Assembly (NCBI RefSeq): GCF_004366355.1
Contig: NZ_SODV01000001.1
Location: 2,294,001-2,358,000 of the forward strand
DNA: 64,000 nucleotides
Direction of reading: 5' to 3'
Source: Dinghuibacter silviterrae
Lineage (GTDB): Bacteria > Bacteroidota > Bacteroidia > Chitinophagales > Chitinophagaceae
Made by a program: the position numbers and the translations under genes. The notes beneath the pieces were generated by a model. It did no database searches. It was not told the origin of the DNA and worked only from the letters and a program-made list of their open reading frames with translations. Shown here in pieces: positions 1 to 9,629 of the stretch. How positions within the stretch are numbered: the stretch's first letter is position 1; every line of letters starts with the position of its first letter.

Positions 1-1
1 T

Positions 2-784
2 ACAGCCAGCGAACGCGTGGCGTTGGTATACGACCGCCTGCTCACCCGGAGCATCGCGGTGGTCGCCTGCAACAAGATTGCCTGTTCGTCCAAATATCCC
101 GTGTATCAACGCCTCAAGTTCCTGGCGCGGGACTACAATACCAACTTCTTTTTCGAGACCAATGTCGGTGCCGGGTTGCCCGTCATCGGCCCCCTCAGTG
201 ACATGGTCCGGAGCGGGGACCGGGTGGACCGGATCGACGCGGTCCTGAGCGGTACGCTCAATTTCGTCTTTAACAATTATGACGCCACCCGTCCTTTTGC
301 AGAAGTGGTCCGCCAGGCCCAGGAGGAAGGATACACCGAACCCGATCCGCGCCTGGATTTGGGGGGGACGGACGTGATGCGCAAGATCCTCATCCTCGCC
401 CGGGAATGCGGGGCGGAGATGGATATGGAAGACATCACCAACAACAGCTTTATGCCCGAGTCTTGCATGAAGGGCAGCGTGGAGGATTTTTACAAAGAGC
501 TGGCGCGGCACGAAGCACACTTCGCCGGTTTGTACCAAAAGGCGAAGGACAACGGACGGATCCTTAAATTCGTAGCCTCCTTTTCGGAGGGCAAGGCCCA
601 GGTCGGTCTCCAGGAAGTATCCCCGGAACACGGGTTTTACCACCTCTATGGAAAGGACAACGTCGTCCAGTTTTATACCAAGCGTTATCCCCAGCAACCC
701 CTCATGGTCAAAGGAGCGGGCGCAGGGGCGGACGTGACGGCCTCGGGCGTATTTGCGGACATTATCCGGGCCGCGCGGGTTTAG
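2..784 (+). CDS. thrA: Homoserine dehydrogenase part of aspartokinase/homoserine dehydrogenase, 5' truncated by window
   Basis: This is the C-terminal homoserine dehydrogenase region, which reduces aspartate semialdehyde to homoserine with NAD(P)H in the cytoplasm. The frame is open from the first bases of the window, so the GTG at 17 is internal and the true start lies to the left. Family landmarks are visible: TNVGAGLPVI in the catalytic domain, the YTEPDPRLDL segment, and the C-terminal DVTASGVFADII. Most Bacteroidota carry this as a fusion with aspartokinase; that half would be outside the window, so the fusion is inferred. It is followed after 36 nt by thrB and then thrC, forming the canonical threonine operon. 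The identification as homoserine dehydrogenase is very secure. Confidence 0.95.
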   Translation, partial: TASERVALVYDRLLTRSIAVVACNKIACSSKYPVYQRLKFLARDYNTNFFFETNVGAGLPVIGPLSDMVRSGDRVDRIDAVLSGTLNFVFNNYDATRPFAEVVRQAQEEGYTEPDPRLDLGGTDVMRKILILARECGAEMDMEDITNNSFMPESCMKGSVEDFYKELARHEAHFAGLYQKAKDNGRILKFVASFSEGKAQVGLQEVSPEHGFYHLYGKDNVVQFYTKRYPQQPLMVKGAGAGADVTASGVFADIIRAARV

Positions 785-820
785 CCGCCCTCGCGGGCCT
801 CACCTCGAAAGATCGATTAT

Positions 821-1765
821 ATGAACCAAGATATTAGCGACTGTAAAACCATCCGGGTACATGCACCCGCCACCGTAGCCAATATGGTTTGCGGCTTTGA
901 TGTACTCGGATTTTGCCTGGATGAACCTTATGACGTGATGACGCTGACCCTGCTGGAAGGTACTTCCGACATCCGCATCCGTCACGTAGACGACCACGAC
1001 CTGCCCACCGAACCCTCGTTAAATGTAGCGGGTGCCGCCCTGATCGCCTTGCAGGAAGAACTGGAGACCCCCGTAGGCTTTGAAGTGGTGATCGACAAGC
1101 GGATCAAACCCGGGAGCGGCGTGGGTTCCAGCGCTGCAAGCGCCGCCGGGGCGGTGGTCGCCGCCAACCATTTGCTGGGCGGGCGCTTCGACCCCACGAC
1201 GCTCGTGCGCTTTGCGATGTGTGGGGAAAAAGTAGCGTCCGGTGTCAAACACGCCGACAATATCGCCCCTTGCATATACGGAGGCGTGACATTGATCAGG
1301 GCCGTTTTCCCCCTGGATATAGTACCGCTGCCCGCACCCTCGCTGTTTGCGTCCGTGGTCCATCCACAGATCGAGGTGCGGACGTCAGACGCCCGGCAGA
1401 TCCTCATGCAAAAGGTATTCCTCAAGGACGCCATCAAACAATGGGGGAACATTGCCGGTCTGGTGGCGGGTATCCTCAAAGGGGACAAAGCCCTCATCAG
1501 CCGTTCCCTGGAAGACGTCCTGATCGAACCGGTCCGCAAGATCCTTATCCCCGGTTTCGACCTCGTCAAAGAGCGCAGCCTTGCGGCCGGTGCCCTGGGC
1601 GGCGGGATTTCGGGTTCGGGTCCGTCCATCTTTATGCTCAGCGCCGACCGGGCAACGGCCGACGCCGTGGCCGGCGCCATGGCAGACGTGTACCGGTCCA
1701 TGGGTATCGATCATCATACATACGTAGGCCCCATTGCCAAAGGGGGCGTACGCATTGTGGCATAA
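821..1765 (+). CDS. thrB: Homoserine kinase
   Basis: The enzyme phosphorylates homoserine to O-phosphohomoserine with ATP, the second-last step of threonine synthesis. It is 314 aa, the usual length for the GHMP kinase family. The glycine/serine-rich ATP-binding motif PGSGVGSSAASAAGA sits at residues 97-111, and the C-terminal GHMP motif GGGISGSGPSIF is present near residue 265. The ATG at 821 is preceded by AT-rich bases and no Shine-Dalgarno, as is normal for Bacteroidota. It lies between thrA (36-nt gap) and thrC (36-nt gap) and is surely co-transcribed with them. Confidence 0.95.
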   Translation: MNQDISDCKTIRVHAPATVANMVCGFDVLGFCLDEPYDVMTLTLLEGTSDIRIRHVDDHDLPTEPSLNVAGAALIALQEELETPVGFEVVIDKRIKPGSGVGSSAASAAGAVVAANHLLGGRFDPTTLVRFAMCGEKVASGVKHADNIAPCIYGGVTLIRAVFPLDIVPLPAPSLFASVVHPQIEVRTSDARQILMQKVFLKDAIKQWGNIAGLVAGILKGDKALISRSLEDVLIEPVRKILIPGFDLVKERSLAAGALGGGISGSGPSIFMLSADRATADAVAGAMADVYRSMGIDHHTYVGPIAKGGVRIVA

Positions 1766-1801
1766 CCGCGCCCCAAAAGGACGCCCAACTTTTTGACTCG
1801 C

Positions 1802-3082
1802 ATGTATTATTATAGCTTAGAACACCGTTCCCCGGAAGTGGATTTCCGGACGGCGACAGTCCTGGGACAGGCCCCGGACAAAGGATTATATTTCCCTGAA
1901 CGCATTCCCCGTCTTGCCCCCGAATTTGTGGACGCGTTACCCGCACATTCCCTTCCGGAACTCGCCGCTGCGGTCCTCGGTCCACTGACCGAAGGGTCGC
2001 TTCCCGAGCCCATTTTGCGGAGCATTGTTACGGACGCCCTTTCTTTTGACATACCCCTCGTGCCCCTGTCCGAAGATCTGCACGTACTTGAACTTTTTCA
2101 TGGACCCACCCTGGCCTTCAAGGACGTCGGGGCCCGGTTTATGAGCCGGTGCTTAGGTTATTTTTCCGGCGAACCGGTAACCGTCCTCGTTGCGACATCC
2201 GGTGATACCGGTGGCGCCGTCGCCAGCGGTTTTGACGGCGTCAAAGGCGTAAAGGTGGTCATCCTTTATCCCAAAGGCAAAGTAAGTCCGGTCCAGGAAC
2301 TACAGCTCACCACCTGCGGCGAAAACGTCACGGCATTGGAAGTGGACGGGACCTTTGACGACTGCCAGCGGATGGTCAAGGAAGCCTTTGCCGACCGGTC
2401 GCTGACGGGGCTTACCTCCGCCAATTCGATCAATGTCGCCCGCTGGCTGCCGCAGCAGGTCTATTACTGGTGGGCCTACCGCCAGTGGGACCACGCGGAG
2501 CCTCCTGTTTTCGTAGTGCCCAGCGGGAACTTCGGGAATATCTGTGCCGGTCTCCTGGCTTTCCATGAGGGGATGCCGGCCAGTCATTTCCTGGCGGCCT
2601 GTAACGCCAACGACACCGTGCCCCGGTTTATGCAAACCGGGACCATGGACCCGCACCCGGCCGTAGCCACCCTGTCCAATGCCATGGACGTGGCCGTGCC
2701 CAGCAACTTCGGGCGCATCCTGGAGCTGTTCGAACGCAGGGGCATGCCCCTGGGGGGCAAGGTATCCAGCCTGAGCGTAGGGGATGAAGCGACCATCGAG
2801 TCCATCCGGGAACTCTACCGGGTCTACGGATACGTCGCCGACCCGCATACCGCCGTGGGCTACGACGCCTGGAAAACCTACCGGAAGACCCATCCCGGCG
2901 CCAAAGGCATTCTGTTGTCCACCGCCCACCCGGTCAAGTTCGCCCCCACCATCGAAAGCGCCCTCGGTATACAGCTCGACCTGCCGGAATCGGTCAAGGC
3001 GCTGTATGAAAAGCCGGCCCGGAAGGTTGCCATGGGGACCGATTTTGCCGAACTGAAAGCATTCCTCCTGGGAGCGGGGTAA
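1802..3082 (+). CDS. thrC: Threonine synthase
   Basis: This PLP enzyme converts O-phosphohomoserine to threonine and phosphate. The start was set at the ATG at 1802 (MYYYSLEHRS), giving 426 aa; a TTG nine bases upstream keeps the frame open but is a poor start. The PLP-binding lysine is K107 in the motif HGPTLAFKDVGARF, and the phosphate-binding ATSGDTGGA loop follows. The N-terminal YYSLEH segment is typical of the family. It is the last gene of thrABC; the next gene starts 62 nt downstream with its own AT-rich leader. No obvious threonine attenuator is visible because the operon start is outside the window. Confidence 0.95.
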   Translation: MYYYSLEHRSPEVDFRTATVLGQAPDKGLYFPERIPRLAPEFVDALPAHSLPELAAAVLGPLTEGSLPEPILRSIVTDALSFDIPLVPLSEDLHVLELFHGPTLAFKDVGARFMSRCLGYFSGEPVTVLVATSGDTGGAVASGFDGVKGVKVVILYPKGKVSPVQELQLTTCGENVTALEVDGTFDDCQRMVKEAFADRSLTGLTSANSINVARWLPQQVYYWWAYRQWDHAEPPVFVVPSGNFGNICAGLLAFHEGMPASHFLAACNANDTVPRFMQTGTMDPHPAVATLSNAMDVAVPSNFGRILELFERRGMPLGGKVSSLSVGDEATIESIRELYRVYGYVADPHTAVGYDAWKTYRKTHPGAKGILLSTAHPVKFAPTIESALGIQLDLPESVKALYEKPARKVAMGTDFAELKAFLLGAG

Positions 3083-3144
3083 AAATAAAGGCACCGCGGG
3101 ACGTGCCAGGTAAATTTAATATTTTCGTGCGCAAGGACAGGCCT

Positions 3145-3711
3145 ATGCACGACATCGAACCTTTTTATAACTGGCGCCACCTCTATACCGCGGAAGAGGA
3201 CGAGCTGTCTCCTTTTTTCGGGAGGGAATACAGCGAATTTGAATTCACCCAGACGGTGTACAACTATTTTATTCACCCCCAATGGGATGAATTCGGATCG
3301 CGTACGCTCTACATGAAGATCCTCTATGCCGACTACAGCATGGGTTTCGTCATCATCGAGCTCATCGGCGAATGGAACGACGCCATCGAGAACGACATCA
3401 TGATGATGCGACGAGAGGTCACCGACCTCCTGTTCGACGCCGGTATCCGTAAGTTCATCCTCATCGCCGACAACGTCCTCAACTTCCATTCCAGCGACGA
3501 CGCCTACTACGAAGAATGGTACGAACAGGTCCGGGACGAAAACGGCTGGATCGTCATCCTCAACATGCCCGAGCACACCCAGCAAGACTTCCGAAAGGCC
3601 CACCTGACCAATTACGTAGAATTGCTCGACTACCCCAACTGGCGGACGCTGCAACCCCAGCACCTCTACCAGGCCATCGACAATTTTATGTTGCGGAGGG
3701 TGGGGGATTGA
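3145..3711 (+). CDS. Conserved hypothetical cytoplasmic protein
   Basis: The product is 188 aa, acidic and rich in aromatic residues, with no signal peptide or membrane segment. I do not recognise a named domain; the layout suggests a compact alpha/beta fold ([12 protein letters not shown] and [11 protein letters not shown] look like buried strands). The ATG at 3145 ([10 protein letters not shown]) is preferred over an in-frame GTG at 3103, because a near-consensus -7 box (TAAATTTA, 3111-3118) lies between them. It sits between thrC and an exported glycosidase-esterase fusion, so neighbours say little about its role. Coding character, with strong third-position GC, matches the neighbours and supports a real gene. 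Confidence 0.8.
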   Translation: MHDIEPFYNWRHLYTAEEDELSPFFGREYSEFEFTQTVYNYFIHPQWDEFGSRTLYMKILYADYSMGFVIIELIGEWNDAIENDIMMMRREVTDLLFDAGIRKFILIADNVLNFHSSDDAYYEEWYEQVRDENGWIVILNMPEHTQQDFRKAHLTNYVELLDYPNWRTLQPQHLYQAIDNFMLRRVGD

Positions 3712-3760
3712 CGTTACATCCGCGCCGGCGCGGGCACTCCTTAGGGAAAATCAACTGTAT

Positions 3761-6082
3761 ATGAAGAATATCCTCCTGGCGCTTCTGCTTGGGTGCTTCG
3801 TGGGCGCCGCCGCCGCGCCGTCCGCCGCCCGCTTCGCGGCATCCCCACTGGATTCCACGCTGCCCGTCCGGGGCCTGGCCATCGCCGCCCCCCGGCCATC
3901 CGGCCTCGACTCCTTCCTGGTCTTTATCCGCCAGGAGCTCGCCCCCCGGCACGTGAATACCCTCATCCTGAGGGTCGACTATCACTATACCTTCCAAAGC
4001 CACCCCGAGCTCATCGACAGTTTCGCCCTGACGCGCAGCGACGCCGCCAGGATCGTGGCGGTCTGCAAAGAGACCGGTATCCGGATCATTCCGCAGATCA
4101 ATATGTTAGGACACCAGTCGGACCGGAACCACCTCGGCAGGCTGCTCCAGGCCTACCCCGCCTTTGACGAAACACCGGAGGTAAAGATGCCGGCGGTGTA
4201 TGTCTGGCCGAACCCCGATAAACTGTACTGCAAAAGCTATTGCCCCCTGCACCCGGACCTGCACAGGGTCTTGTTCGACGTCATCGACGAGATCTGCGAC
4301 GCCTTTGACGCCGACGCTTTCCACGCCGGCATGGACGAGGTCTTTTACCTCGGAGAGCCCACCTGCCCCCGTTGCGCGGGCCGGGACAAGGCGGAGCTTT
4401 TTGCCGATGAGGTCCGCCGCCTGCACGACCACCTCGCCTCCAAGGGCCGCTCCCTCTGGATCTGGGGAGACCGTCTCCTCGACGGGAAAACCACCGGTCT
4501 GGGGGAGTGGGAAGCCAGCTACAACAACACCTCCCGGGCCGTGGACCTTATCCCCCGGGACGTCACGATCTGCGACTGGCACTATGACCGGGCCGACTAT
4601 ACGGCGCCCTATTTCGCGGTCAAGGGGCTGCGCGTCATCACCTGCCCCTGGCGCAAACCCAGCCTCGCGGTGCTCCAGGTAGAGGACATGATGCGCTTCC
4701 GCGCCCAGTCCTCACCCGAGATGCGGGAGCGCTTCCTCGGGGTGATCGAGACGGTGTGGTCGCCGACTGCCCAGTTTCTCGCGGGGTATTACGGGGAGCC
4801 GTTGCCGCCGCCTCCTCCCGGGGCGCGAGTACCCGAGCCGGGGGAAACACCCTGGAATACCTTCCGCGCGATGTTCGATAGCGTACCGGCGATGACGGTC
4901 GTAGCGGCGCCGTTTGCGGCCGCGCCTCTCGCCGCCTGGCCCCTCCGCTCCATCTCCCCCACAGACACCGACCTCTCCGACCTCGCCCCCCTCGGCCGCG
5001 CCATCGGCGACGCGCGGATCGTGCTCCTGGGCGAGCAGACCCACGGCGAGGGCTCTACCTTCGAGGCCAAGACCCGGCTCATACGTTACCTGCACGAGCG
5101 CCTGGGCTTTGACGTCCTGGCGTTCGAAAGCGGCATGTACGACTGTGCGCGCATCGAGGAGAACGTGCAAAAAGGCGGAATGCTTCCACAGGAAGTACTG
5201 GGCAGCCTATTCTATATGTATGCCACGAGTTACCAGACCCGCGACCTCTTCGCCTATGTCCAATCCCACCGGCTGACGCTGACGGGTTTTGACAGTCAGC
5301 ATACCGGGGAAAAAGCAAAAACCGCCCTTTTCCCCGACTTCGAACGCTTTCTCCGGGCACACTACCCGAAACTGGTGGATGCTTCGTGGCCGGTTTTTGC
5401 ACGGGTGAGCCTTGCGGTGTTCGCCTCTGCGGCGTACAAACCGGACCCGGCGGATCAACAGACGTTCCTGGCCGAGGTGGCGCGGCTGAAAAAAGCGCTC
5501 CCTTCGGGGGGCACACGCGCAAAGGGCACCGCCCCGGCCGCCGCCGCCCCGGACCTCACCGACACCCCCGGCTTCTGGTACCAGGTCACCGCCAGCATCG
5601 AATCCCAGGCCCTGCGCTATTGGGGCCTGGCAAAAGGAGACCCCAACAGCGTCCGGGACGCGCAGATGGCCCAAAACCTGATCTGGCTCGCGGACTATGC
5701 TTACCCTCAGAAAAAAATCATCGTCTGGGCACACAATGTGCACATCGCAAAGGGGCTCGAAACTTTTGGGAACACAACGTTCCGGCCGATGGGGGAGACC
5801 GTGAAAGAACATTTCGGCAAACAGTCGTACGCCATCGGGTTTACCGGGGCGGCGGGCGAGTATATGGATTATACCAATAGTGACATCGTAAACGTACCCA
5901 AAAGATCAACGGGCAGCATCGAAAACGCGCTCAGCGGATACAAATATGCCTTCGCAGCAGCCCCCGGGGAAAAACGGCCGGGCGCCCTGGCGGATTATGG
6001 AGAGGCCACAGGGGCGTGGGCGGACGTTTTTGACGGACTCATATTTATACACACCGTATTCCCGGTCAAACGTTTCCAGTAA
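3761..6082 (+). CDS. Exported GH20-like glycosidase fused to erythromycin-esterase-like domain
   Basis: The product is 773 aa with a signal peptide ([19 protein letters not shown]). Residues about 30-360 resemble a family 20 glycoside hydrolase barrel, including HAGMDE at 188-193, where D192-E193 match the GH20 catalytic Asp-Glu pair. A proline-rich linker (about 348-365) follows. Residues about 405-770 resemble the erythromycin-esterase (Ere) superfamily: GEQTHG at 424-429 with E425 and H428, and [10 protein letters not shown] from 655 with H658, match the family's catalytic Glu/His set. Hexosaminidase-like and esterase-like activities are inferred; the Ere fold is far wider than antibiotic resistance. 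One uninterrupted frame spans both halves. Both domain types are known separately in Bacteroidota; I do not know this fusion. Confidence 0.82.
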   Translation: MKNILLALLLGCFVGAAAAPSAARFAASPLDSTLPVRGLAIAAPRPSGLDSFLVFIRQELAPRHVNTLILRVDYHYTFQSHPELIDSFALTRSDAARIVAVCKETGIRIIPQINMLGHQSDRNHLGRLLQAYPAFDETPEVKMPAVYVWPNPDKLYCKSYCPLHPDLHRVLFDVIDEICDAFDADAFHAGMDEVFYLGEPTCPRCAGRDKAELFADEVRRLHDHLASKGRSLWIWGDRLLDGKTTGLGEWEASYNNTSRAVDLIPRDVTICDWHYDRADYTAPYFAVKGLRVITCPWRKPSLAVLQVEDMMRFRAQSSPEMRERFLGVIETVWSPTAQFLAGYYGEPLPPPPPGARVPEPGETPWNTFRAMFDSVPAMTVVAAPFAAAPLAAWPLRSISPTDTDLSDLAPLGRAIGDARIVLLGEQTHGEGSTFEAKTRLIRYLHERLGFDVLAFESGMYDCARIEENVQKGGMLPQEVLGSLFYMYATSYQTRDLFAYVQSHRLTLTGFDSQHTGEKAKTALFPDFERFLRAHYPKLVDASWPVFARVSLAVFASAAYKPDPADQQTFLAEVARLKKALPSGGTRAKGTAPAAAAPDLTDTPGFWYQVTASIESQALRYWGLAKGDPNSVRDAQMAQNLIWLADYAYPQKKIIVWAHNVHIAKGLETFGNTTFRPMGETVKEHFGKQSYAIGFTGAAGEYMDYTNSDIVNVPKRSTGSIENALSGYKYAFAAAPGEKRPGALADYGEATGAWADVFDGLIFIHTVFPVKRFQ

Positions 6083-6088
6083 TTTTTT

Positions 6089-6120
6089 TTTGTCTCGCAA
6101 CCCTTCCGATTGTAGGTTTG
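6089..6120 (+). promoter_or_regulatory. Bacteroidota-type promoter of sdhCAB
   Basis: A TTTG -33 element (6089-6092) is followed by a 20-nt spacer and a perfect TAnnTTTG -7 box, TAGGTTTG (6113-6120). The sdhC start codon is 30 nt further on. This is one of the best matches to the sigma-ABfr consensus in the window. Confidence 0.75.
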
Positions 6121-6150
6121 TAAAAAATTTGTCAAAATAATCCTCCTGCT

Positions 6151-6822
6151 ATGACCTGGAAACAGTTCTTCACCTCTTCGATCGGGAAAAAATTAGTCAT
6201 GGCCTTCACCGGTTTGTTTTTGATCCTGTTCCTCGTTGTCCACGTCACCATCAATTCCATGATTTTCCTCAATGACGGGGGCGCCGAGTTTAACGTGGTG
6301 GCCCACTTCATGTCGCACAATATCATCGTCCGCCTACTGGAAGTCGGTCTTTTCGCCGGTCTTATCCTGCACATCGTCCAGGCCTGGTTTGTTTCCCAGG
6401 AGAATAACTCCCGCCGCGGGGTACAATACGCCGTATCCGCTGCCCGAACGAACAGCACCTGGTACAGCCGTTCCATGGGTATCTTGGGCTCCATCGTCCT
6501 GATTTTCCTGGTCATCCACCTGGCGAACTTCTGGGCCCCCGCCCGGGCGAACATCTACCTGCACGGGGATGCGCCCACCGATGCCTTTGCCGATATGAAG
6601 GAGGTTTTCAGCCAGTGGTATTATGTGGTGATCTACCTGTTGGGTGTCTTTGGTCTTTTTTGGCACCTGTTCCATGGCTTCCAGAGCGCTTTCCAGACGC
6701 TGGGCGTCCGCACGGGCCGGTACAAACCCCTGATCGTCGGCACCGGGTATGCCTACACGTTTATCGTGTGTATCCTTTTTGCCCTGATGCCTATCCTCAT
6801 GTACACTCAAGTGATCCAATAA
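6151..6822 (+). CDS. sdhC: Succinate dehydrogenase/fumarate reductase cytochrome b558 subunit
   Basis: This membrane anchor binds heme b and passes electrons from SdhAB to quinone (or the reverse) in the inner membrane. It is 223 aa with about five hydrophobic segments, starting with the typical KQFFTSSIGKKLVMAFTGLF. Conserved histidines lie in the helices (for example VVHVTINSMIF, FLVIHLANFW and WHLFHGFQSAF), as in the single-subunit diheme cytochrome b of Bacteroidota (B-type). It is the first gene of sdhCAB, only 9 nt before sdhA, and has a strong promoter at 6089-6120. Confidence 0.93.
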   Translation: MTWKQFFTSSIGKKLVMAFTGLFLILFLVVHVTINSMIFLNDGGAEFNVVAHFMSHNIIVRLLEVGLFAGLILHIVQAWFVSQENNSRRGVQYAVSAARTNSTWYSRSMGILGSIVLIFLVIHLANFWAPARANIYLHGDAPTDAFADMKEVFSQWYYVVIYLLGVFGLFWHLFHGFQSAFQTLGVRTGRYKPLIVGTGYAYTFIVCILFALMPILMYTQVIQ

Positions 6823-6831
6823 AGAACGTAT

Positions 6832-8805
6832 ATGCTGAACTCAAAGATCCCTGCCGGTCCCTTACAAGACAAGTGGAAGAGTTATAAGAATACGGTAAAG
6901 CTGGTCAACCCGGCCAACAAACGCCACCTCGAAATCATCGTGGTGGGCTCCGGTCTGGCCGGCGCCTCGGCAGCCGCCTCCCTGGGGGAAATGGGCTACA
7001 AGGTCAAGTGTTTTTGCTTCCAGGATTCGCCCCGCCGCGCCCACTCTATCGCGGCCCAGGGGGGGATCAACGCCGCCAAAAACTACCAGAACGACGGGGA
7101 CTCGGTCTACCGCCTGTTTTACGATACGATAAAGGGAGGTGACTACCGTGCCCGTGAAGGGAACGTCTACCGCCTTGCCGAAGTCAGCGCCAGCATTATC
7201 GACCAGTGCGTGGCTCAGGGCGTGCCTTTTGCCCGGGAATACGGCGGGTTGCTGAGCAACCGTTCCTTCGGGGGTGTCCAGGTGCAGCGGACCTTCTACG
7301 CCGCGGGTCAGACCGGCCAGCAATTGCTCATCGGGGCCTACCAGGCCCTGGAGCGCCAGGTGGCCGAGGGGAATGTCAAGATGTATACCCGTCACGAAAT
7401 GATGGACGTCGTCAAGATCGACGGCAAGGCCCGGGGGATCATCGCCCGCAACCTCATCACCGGGGAACTGGAACGCTACTTCGGACACGCCGTCCTGTTG
7501 TGTACCGGTGGCTACGGGAACGTCTTTTACCTGTCCACGAACGCCATGGGGTCGAACGTCAGCGCCGCCTGGAAGGCCTGCCGCAGCGGCGCCTATTTCG
7601 GCAACCCCTGTTATACGCAAATCCACCCGACCTGTATACCCGTGACCGGGGATCACCAGAGCAAGCTCACGCTGATGTCCGAGTCCCTCAGGAACGACGG
7701 CCGGATATGGGTGCCCAAGCAAAAAGGGGATACCCGCCCCGCCGCCCAGATCCCGGAAGAAGAGCGCGACTACTACCTGGAAAGACGCTATCCCGCTTTC
7801 GGTAACCTGGTTCCCCGGGACGTGGCCTCCAGGGCCGCCAAAGAGCGTTGCGACGCCGGCTTTGGCGTGGGTTCCTCCAAACAGGCGGTCTACCTGGACT
7901 ATGCCTCCGCCATCGACCGTTACGGCCGTACGGAGTGTAGCAAGCACGGGATCGAAAACCCCAGCGCCGAAGAAATCCGTCATCACGGCACGGCGGTGGT
8001 GAAAGAAAAGTACGGCAACCTTTTCGACATGTACGAGAAGATCACCGGCGAAAATCCTTACGAAGTCCCGATGCGGATCTATCCCGCGGTACACTATACG
8101 ATGGGCGGTCTTTGGGTCGACTACGAGCTTATGACCTCTGTACAGGGTTTATACGCCCTGGGTGAGGCCAACTTCTCCGACCACGGCGCTAACCGCCTTG
8201 GCGCCTCCGCGCTGATGCAAGGCCTGGCCGACGGCTATTTCGTCATTCCTTATACCCTCGGGAACTACCTCGCGGACGACATCCGTACCAAAGTGATCCC
8301 CACCGACCACCCCGCCTTTGTACAGGCGGAGGCCGAAGTAAAGACGCGGATCGACGCGTTGATGAACATCAAGGGGACCCAAAGCGTGGAAAGCTTTCAC
8401 AAACGTCTCGGCAAAATCATGTGGGACAAATGCGGCATGGCGCGCAACGCGCAAGGGTTGCAGGAGGCCATCCAGGAAATCCGTGCGCTTCGCGCTTCTT
8501 TTTGGAAGGACGTACGTATTCCCGGCGGGATCCAGGAGTTCAACCCCGAGCTTGACAAAGCCGGTCGTGTGGCTGACTTCCTGGAGCTGGGCGAGCTGAT
8601 GTGCATTGATGCGCTCCACCGTAACGAAAGCTGCGGCGGTCACTTCCGCGAAGAATACCAGACACCCGACGGGGAAGCCCTCCGCCAGGACGACCTGTTC
8701 ACCTACGCCGCCGCCTGGGAATACAAGGGCGACGGGCAGTTCGAACTGCACAAGGAAGACCTTAATTACGAAGTTGTTCACCCTACCCAGCGGAGCTACA
8801 AATAA
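6832..8805 (+). CDS. sdhA: Succinate dehydrogenase/fumarate reductase flavoprotein subunit
   Basis: This catalytic subunit interconverts succinate and fumarate at a covalently bound FAD on the cytoplasmic face of the membrane. It is 657 aa, typical for the B-type enzyme of Bacteroidota and epsilonproteobacteria. The dinucleotide-binding motif [12 protein letters not shown] is at residues 37-48, and the covalent-FAD histidine is expected at H71 in [10 protein letters not shown]. The substrate-site segment [10 protein letters not shown] is replaced by [13 protein letters not shown] near residue 420, and [16 protein letters not shown] follows. It starts 9 nt after sdhC and is followed 9 nt later by sdhB. 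Confidence 0.96.
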   Translation: MLNSKIPAGPLQDKWKSYKNTVKLVNPANKRHLEIIVVGSGLAGASAAASLGEMGYKVKCFCFQDSPRRAHSIAAQGGINAAKNYQNDGDSVYRLFYDTIKGGDYRAREGNVYRLAEVSASIIDQCVAQGVPFAREYGGLLSNRSFGGVQVQRTFYAAGQTGQQLLIGAYQALERQVAEGNVKMYTRHEMMDVVKIDGKARGIIARNLITGELERYFGHAVLLCTGGYGNVFYLSTNAMGSNVSAAWKACRSGAYFGNPCYTQIHPTCIPVTGDHQSKLTLMSESLRNDGRIWVPKQKGDTRPAAQIPEEERDYYLERRYPAFGNLVPRDVASRAAKERCDAGFGVGSSKQAVYLDYASAIDRYGRTECSKHGIENPSAEEIRHHGTAVVKEKYGNLFDMYEKITGENPYEVPMRIYPAVHYTMGGLWVDYELMTSVQGLYALGEANFSDHGANRLGASALMQGLADGYFVIPYTLGNYLADDIRTKVIPTDHPAFVQAEAEVKTRIDALMNIKGTQSVESFHKRLGKIMWDKCGMARNAQGLQEAIQEIRALRASFWKDVRIPGGIQEFNPELDKAGRVADFLELGELMCIDALHRNESCGGHFREEYQTPDGEALRQDDLFTYAAAWEYKGDGQFELHKEDLNYEVVHPTQRSYK

Positions 8806-8814
8806 AAAAGCATT

Positions 8815-9576
8815 ATGGAACATTATACGATGAACCTCACACTCAAGGTGTGGCGCCAGAAGAACAGCAAAGACAAAGGCGGTTTCGAAACCTACCAGGT
8901 ACCCGGGATTTCCTCCGAGATGTCCTTCCTGGAAATGTTCGACGTACTGAATGAGCGCCTGGTGGCGGAAGGGAAAGAACCGATCGCGTTCGACCACGAC
9001 TGCCGCGAAGGGATCTGCGGGATGTGCTCGATGCACATCAACGGGAAACCCCACGGCCCCTGGCACGCCACGACCACCTGTCAGCTCCATATGCGGGCCT
9101 TCAAGGACGGGGACACCATCGTGGTGGAACCCTGGAGGGCGAAGGCTTTCCCGGTTGTCAGGGACCTCGTCGTAGACCGCGGCGCCTTCGACCGGATCAT
9201 CCAGGCCGGGGGGTACATCTCCGTCAACACGGGGAATGCCGTGGACGCCAACGCGATCCCCATTGATAAGCAGAAAGCCGACGACGCCTTTGCCGCGGCC
9301 GCCTGTATCGGTTGCGGGGCCTGCGTTGCCGCCTGTAAGAATTCTTCGGCCATGCTCTTTGTATCCGCCAAGGTCTCCCACCTGGCGCTCCTGCCCCAGG
9401 GCGATCCCGAGCGTAAGAACCGGGTACAGGCCATGGTAGCCCAGATGGACAAGGAAGGCTTTGGCGGGTGTACCAACACCGGCGCCTGTGAGGCCGAGTG
9501 TCCGAAGGAGATTTCGCTGGTCAATATCGCGCGCCTGAACAAGGAGTATATGCGCGCCGGGTTTGCAAGCGAATAA
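8815..9576 (+). CDS. sdhB: Succinate dehydrogenase/fumarate reductase iron-sulfur subunit
   Basis: The subunit carries the three Fe-S clusters that wire SdhA to the cytochrome. The [2Fe-2S] ligands C63, C68, C71 and C89 are visible (CREGICGMC, then TTTCQ), and the C-terminal ferredoxin part has [11 protein letters not shown] plus [15 protein letters not shown] for the [4Fe-4S] and [3Fe-4S] centres. The length is 253 aa from the ATG at 8815; a second in-frame ATG at 8830 (MNLTLKVW) is equally plausible. It is the last gene of sdhCAB. The complex serves respiration and the TCA cycle together with the NDH-2 encoded at 26.3-27.6 kb. Confidence 0.95.
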   Translation: MEHYTMNLTLKVWRQKNSKDKGGFETYQVPGISSEMSFLEMFDVLNERLVAEGKEPIAFDHDCREGICGMCSMHINGKPHGPWHATTTCQLHMRAFKDGDTIVVEPWRAKAFPVVRDLVVDRGAFDRIIQAGGYISVNTGNAVDANAIPIDKQKADDAFAAAACIGCGACVAACKNSSAMLFVSAKVSHLALLPQGDPERKNRVQAMVAQMDKEGFGGCTNTGACEAECPKEISLVNIARLNKEYMRAGFASE

Positions 9577-9629
9577 CTAGTAGATTTCGCCGGAATTGTC
9601 TAATTTAGGGTGACCCAAAGCGTCCGCTG

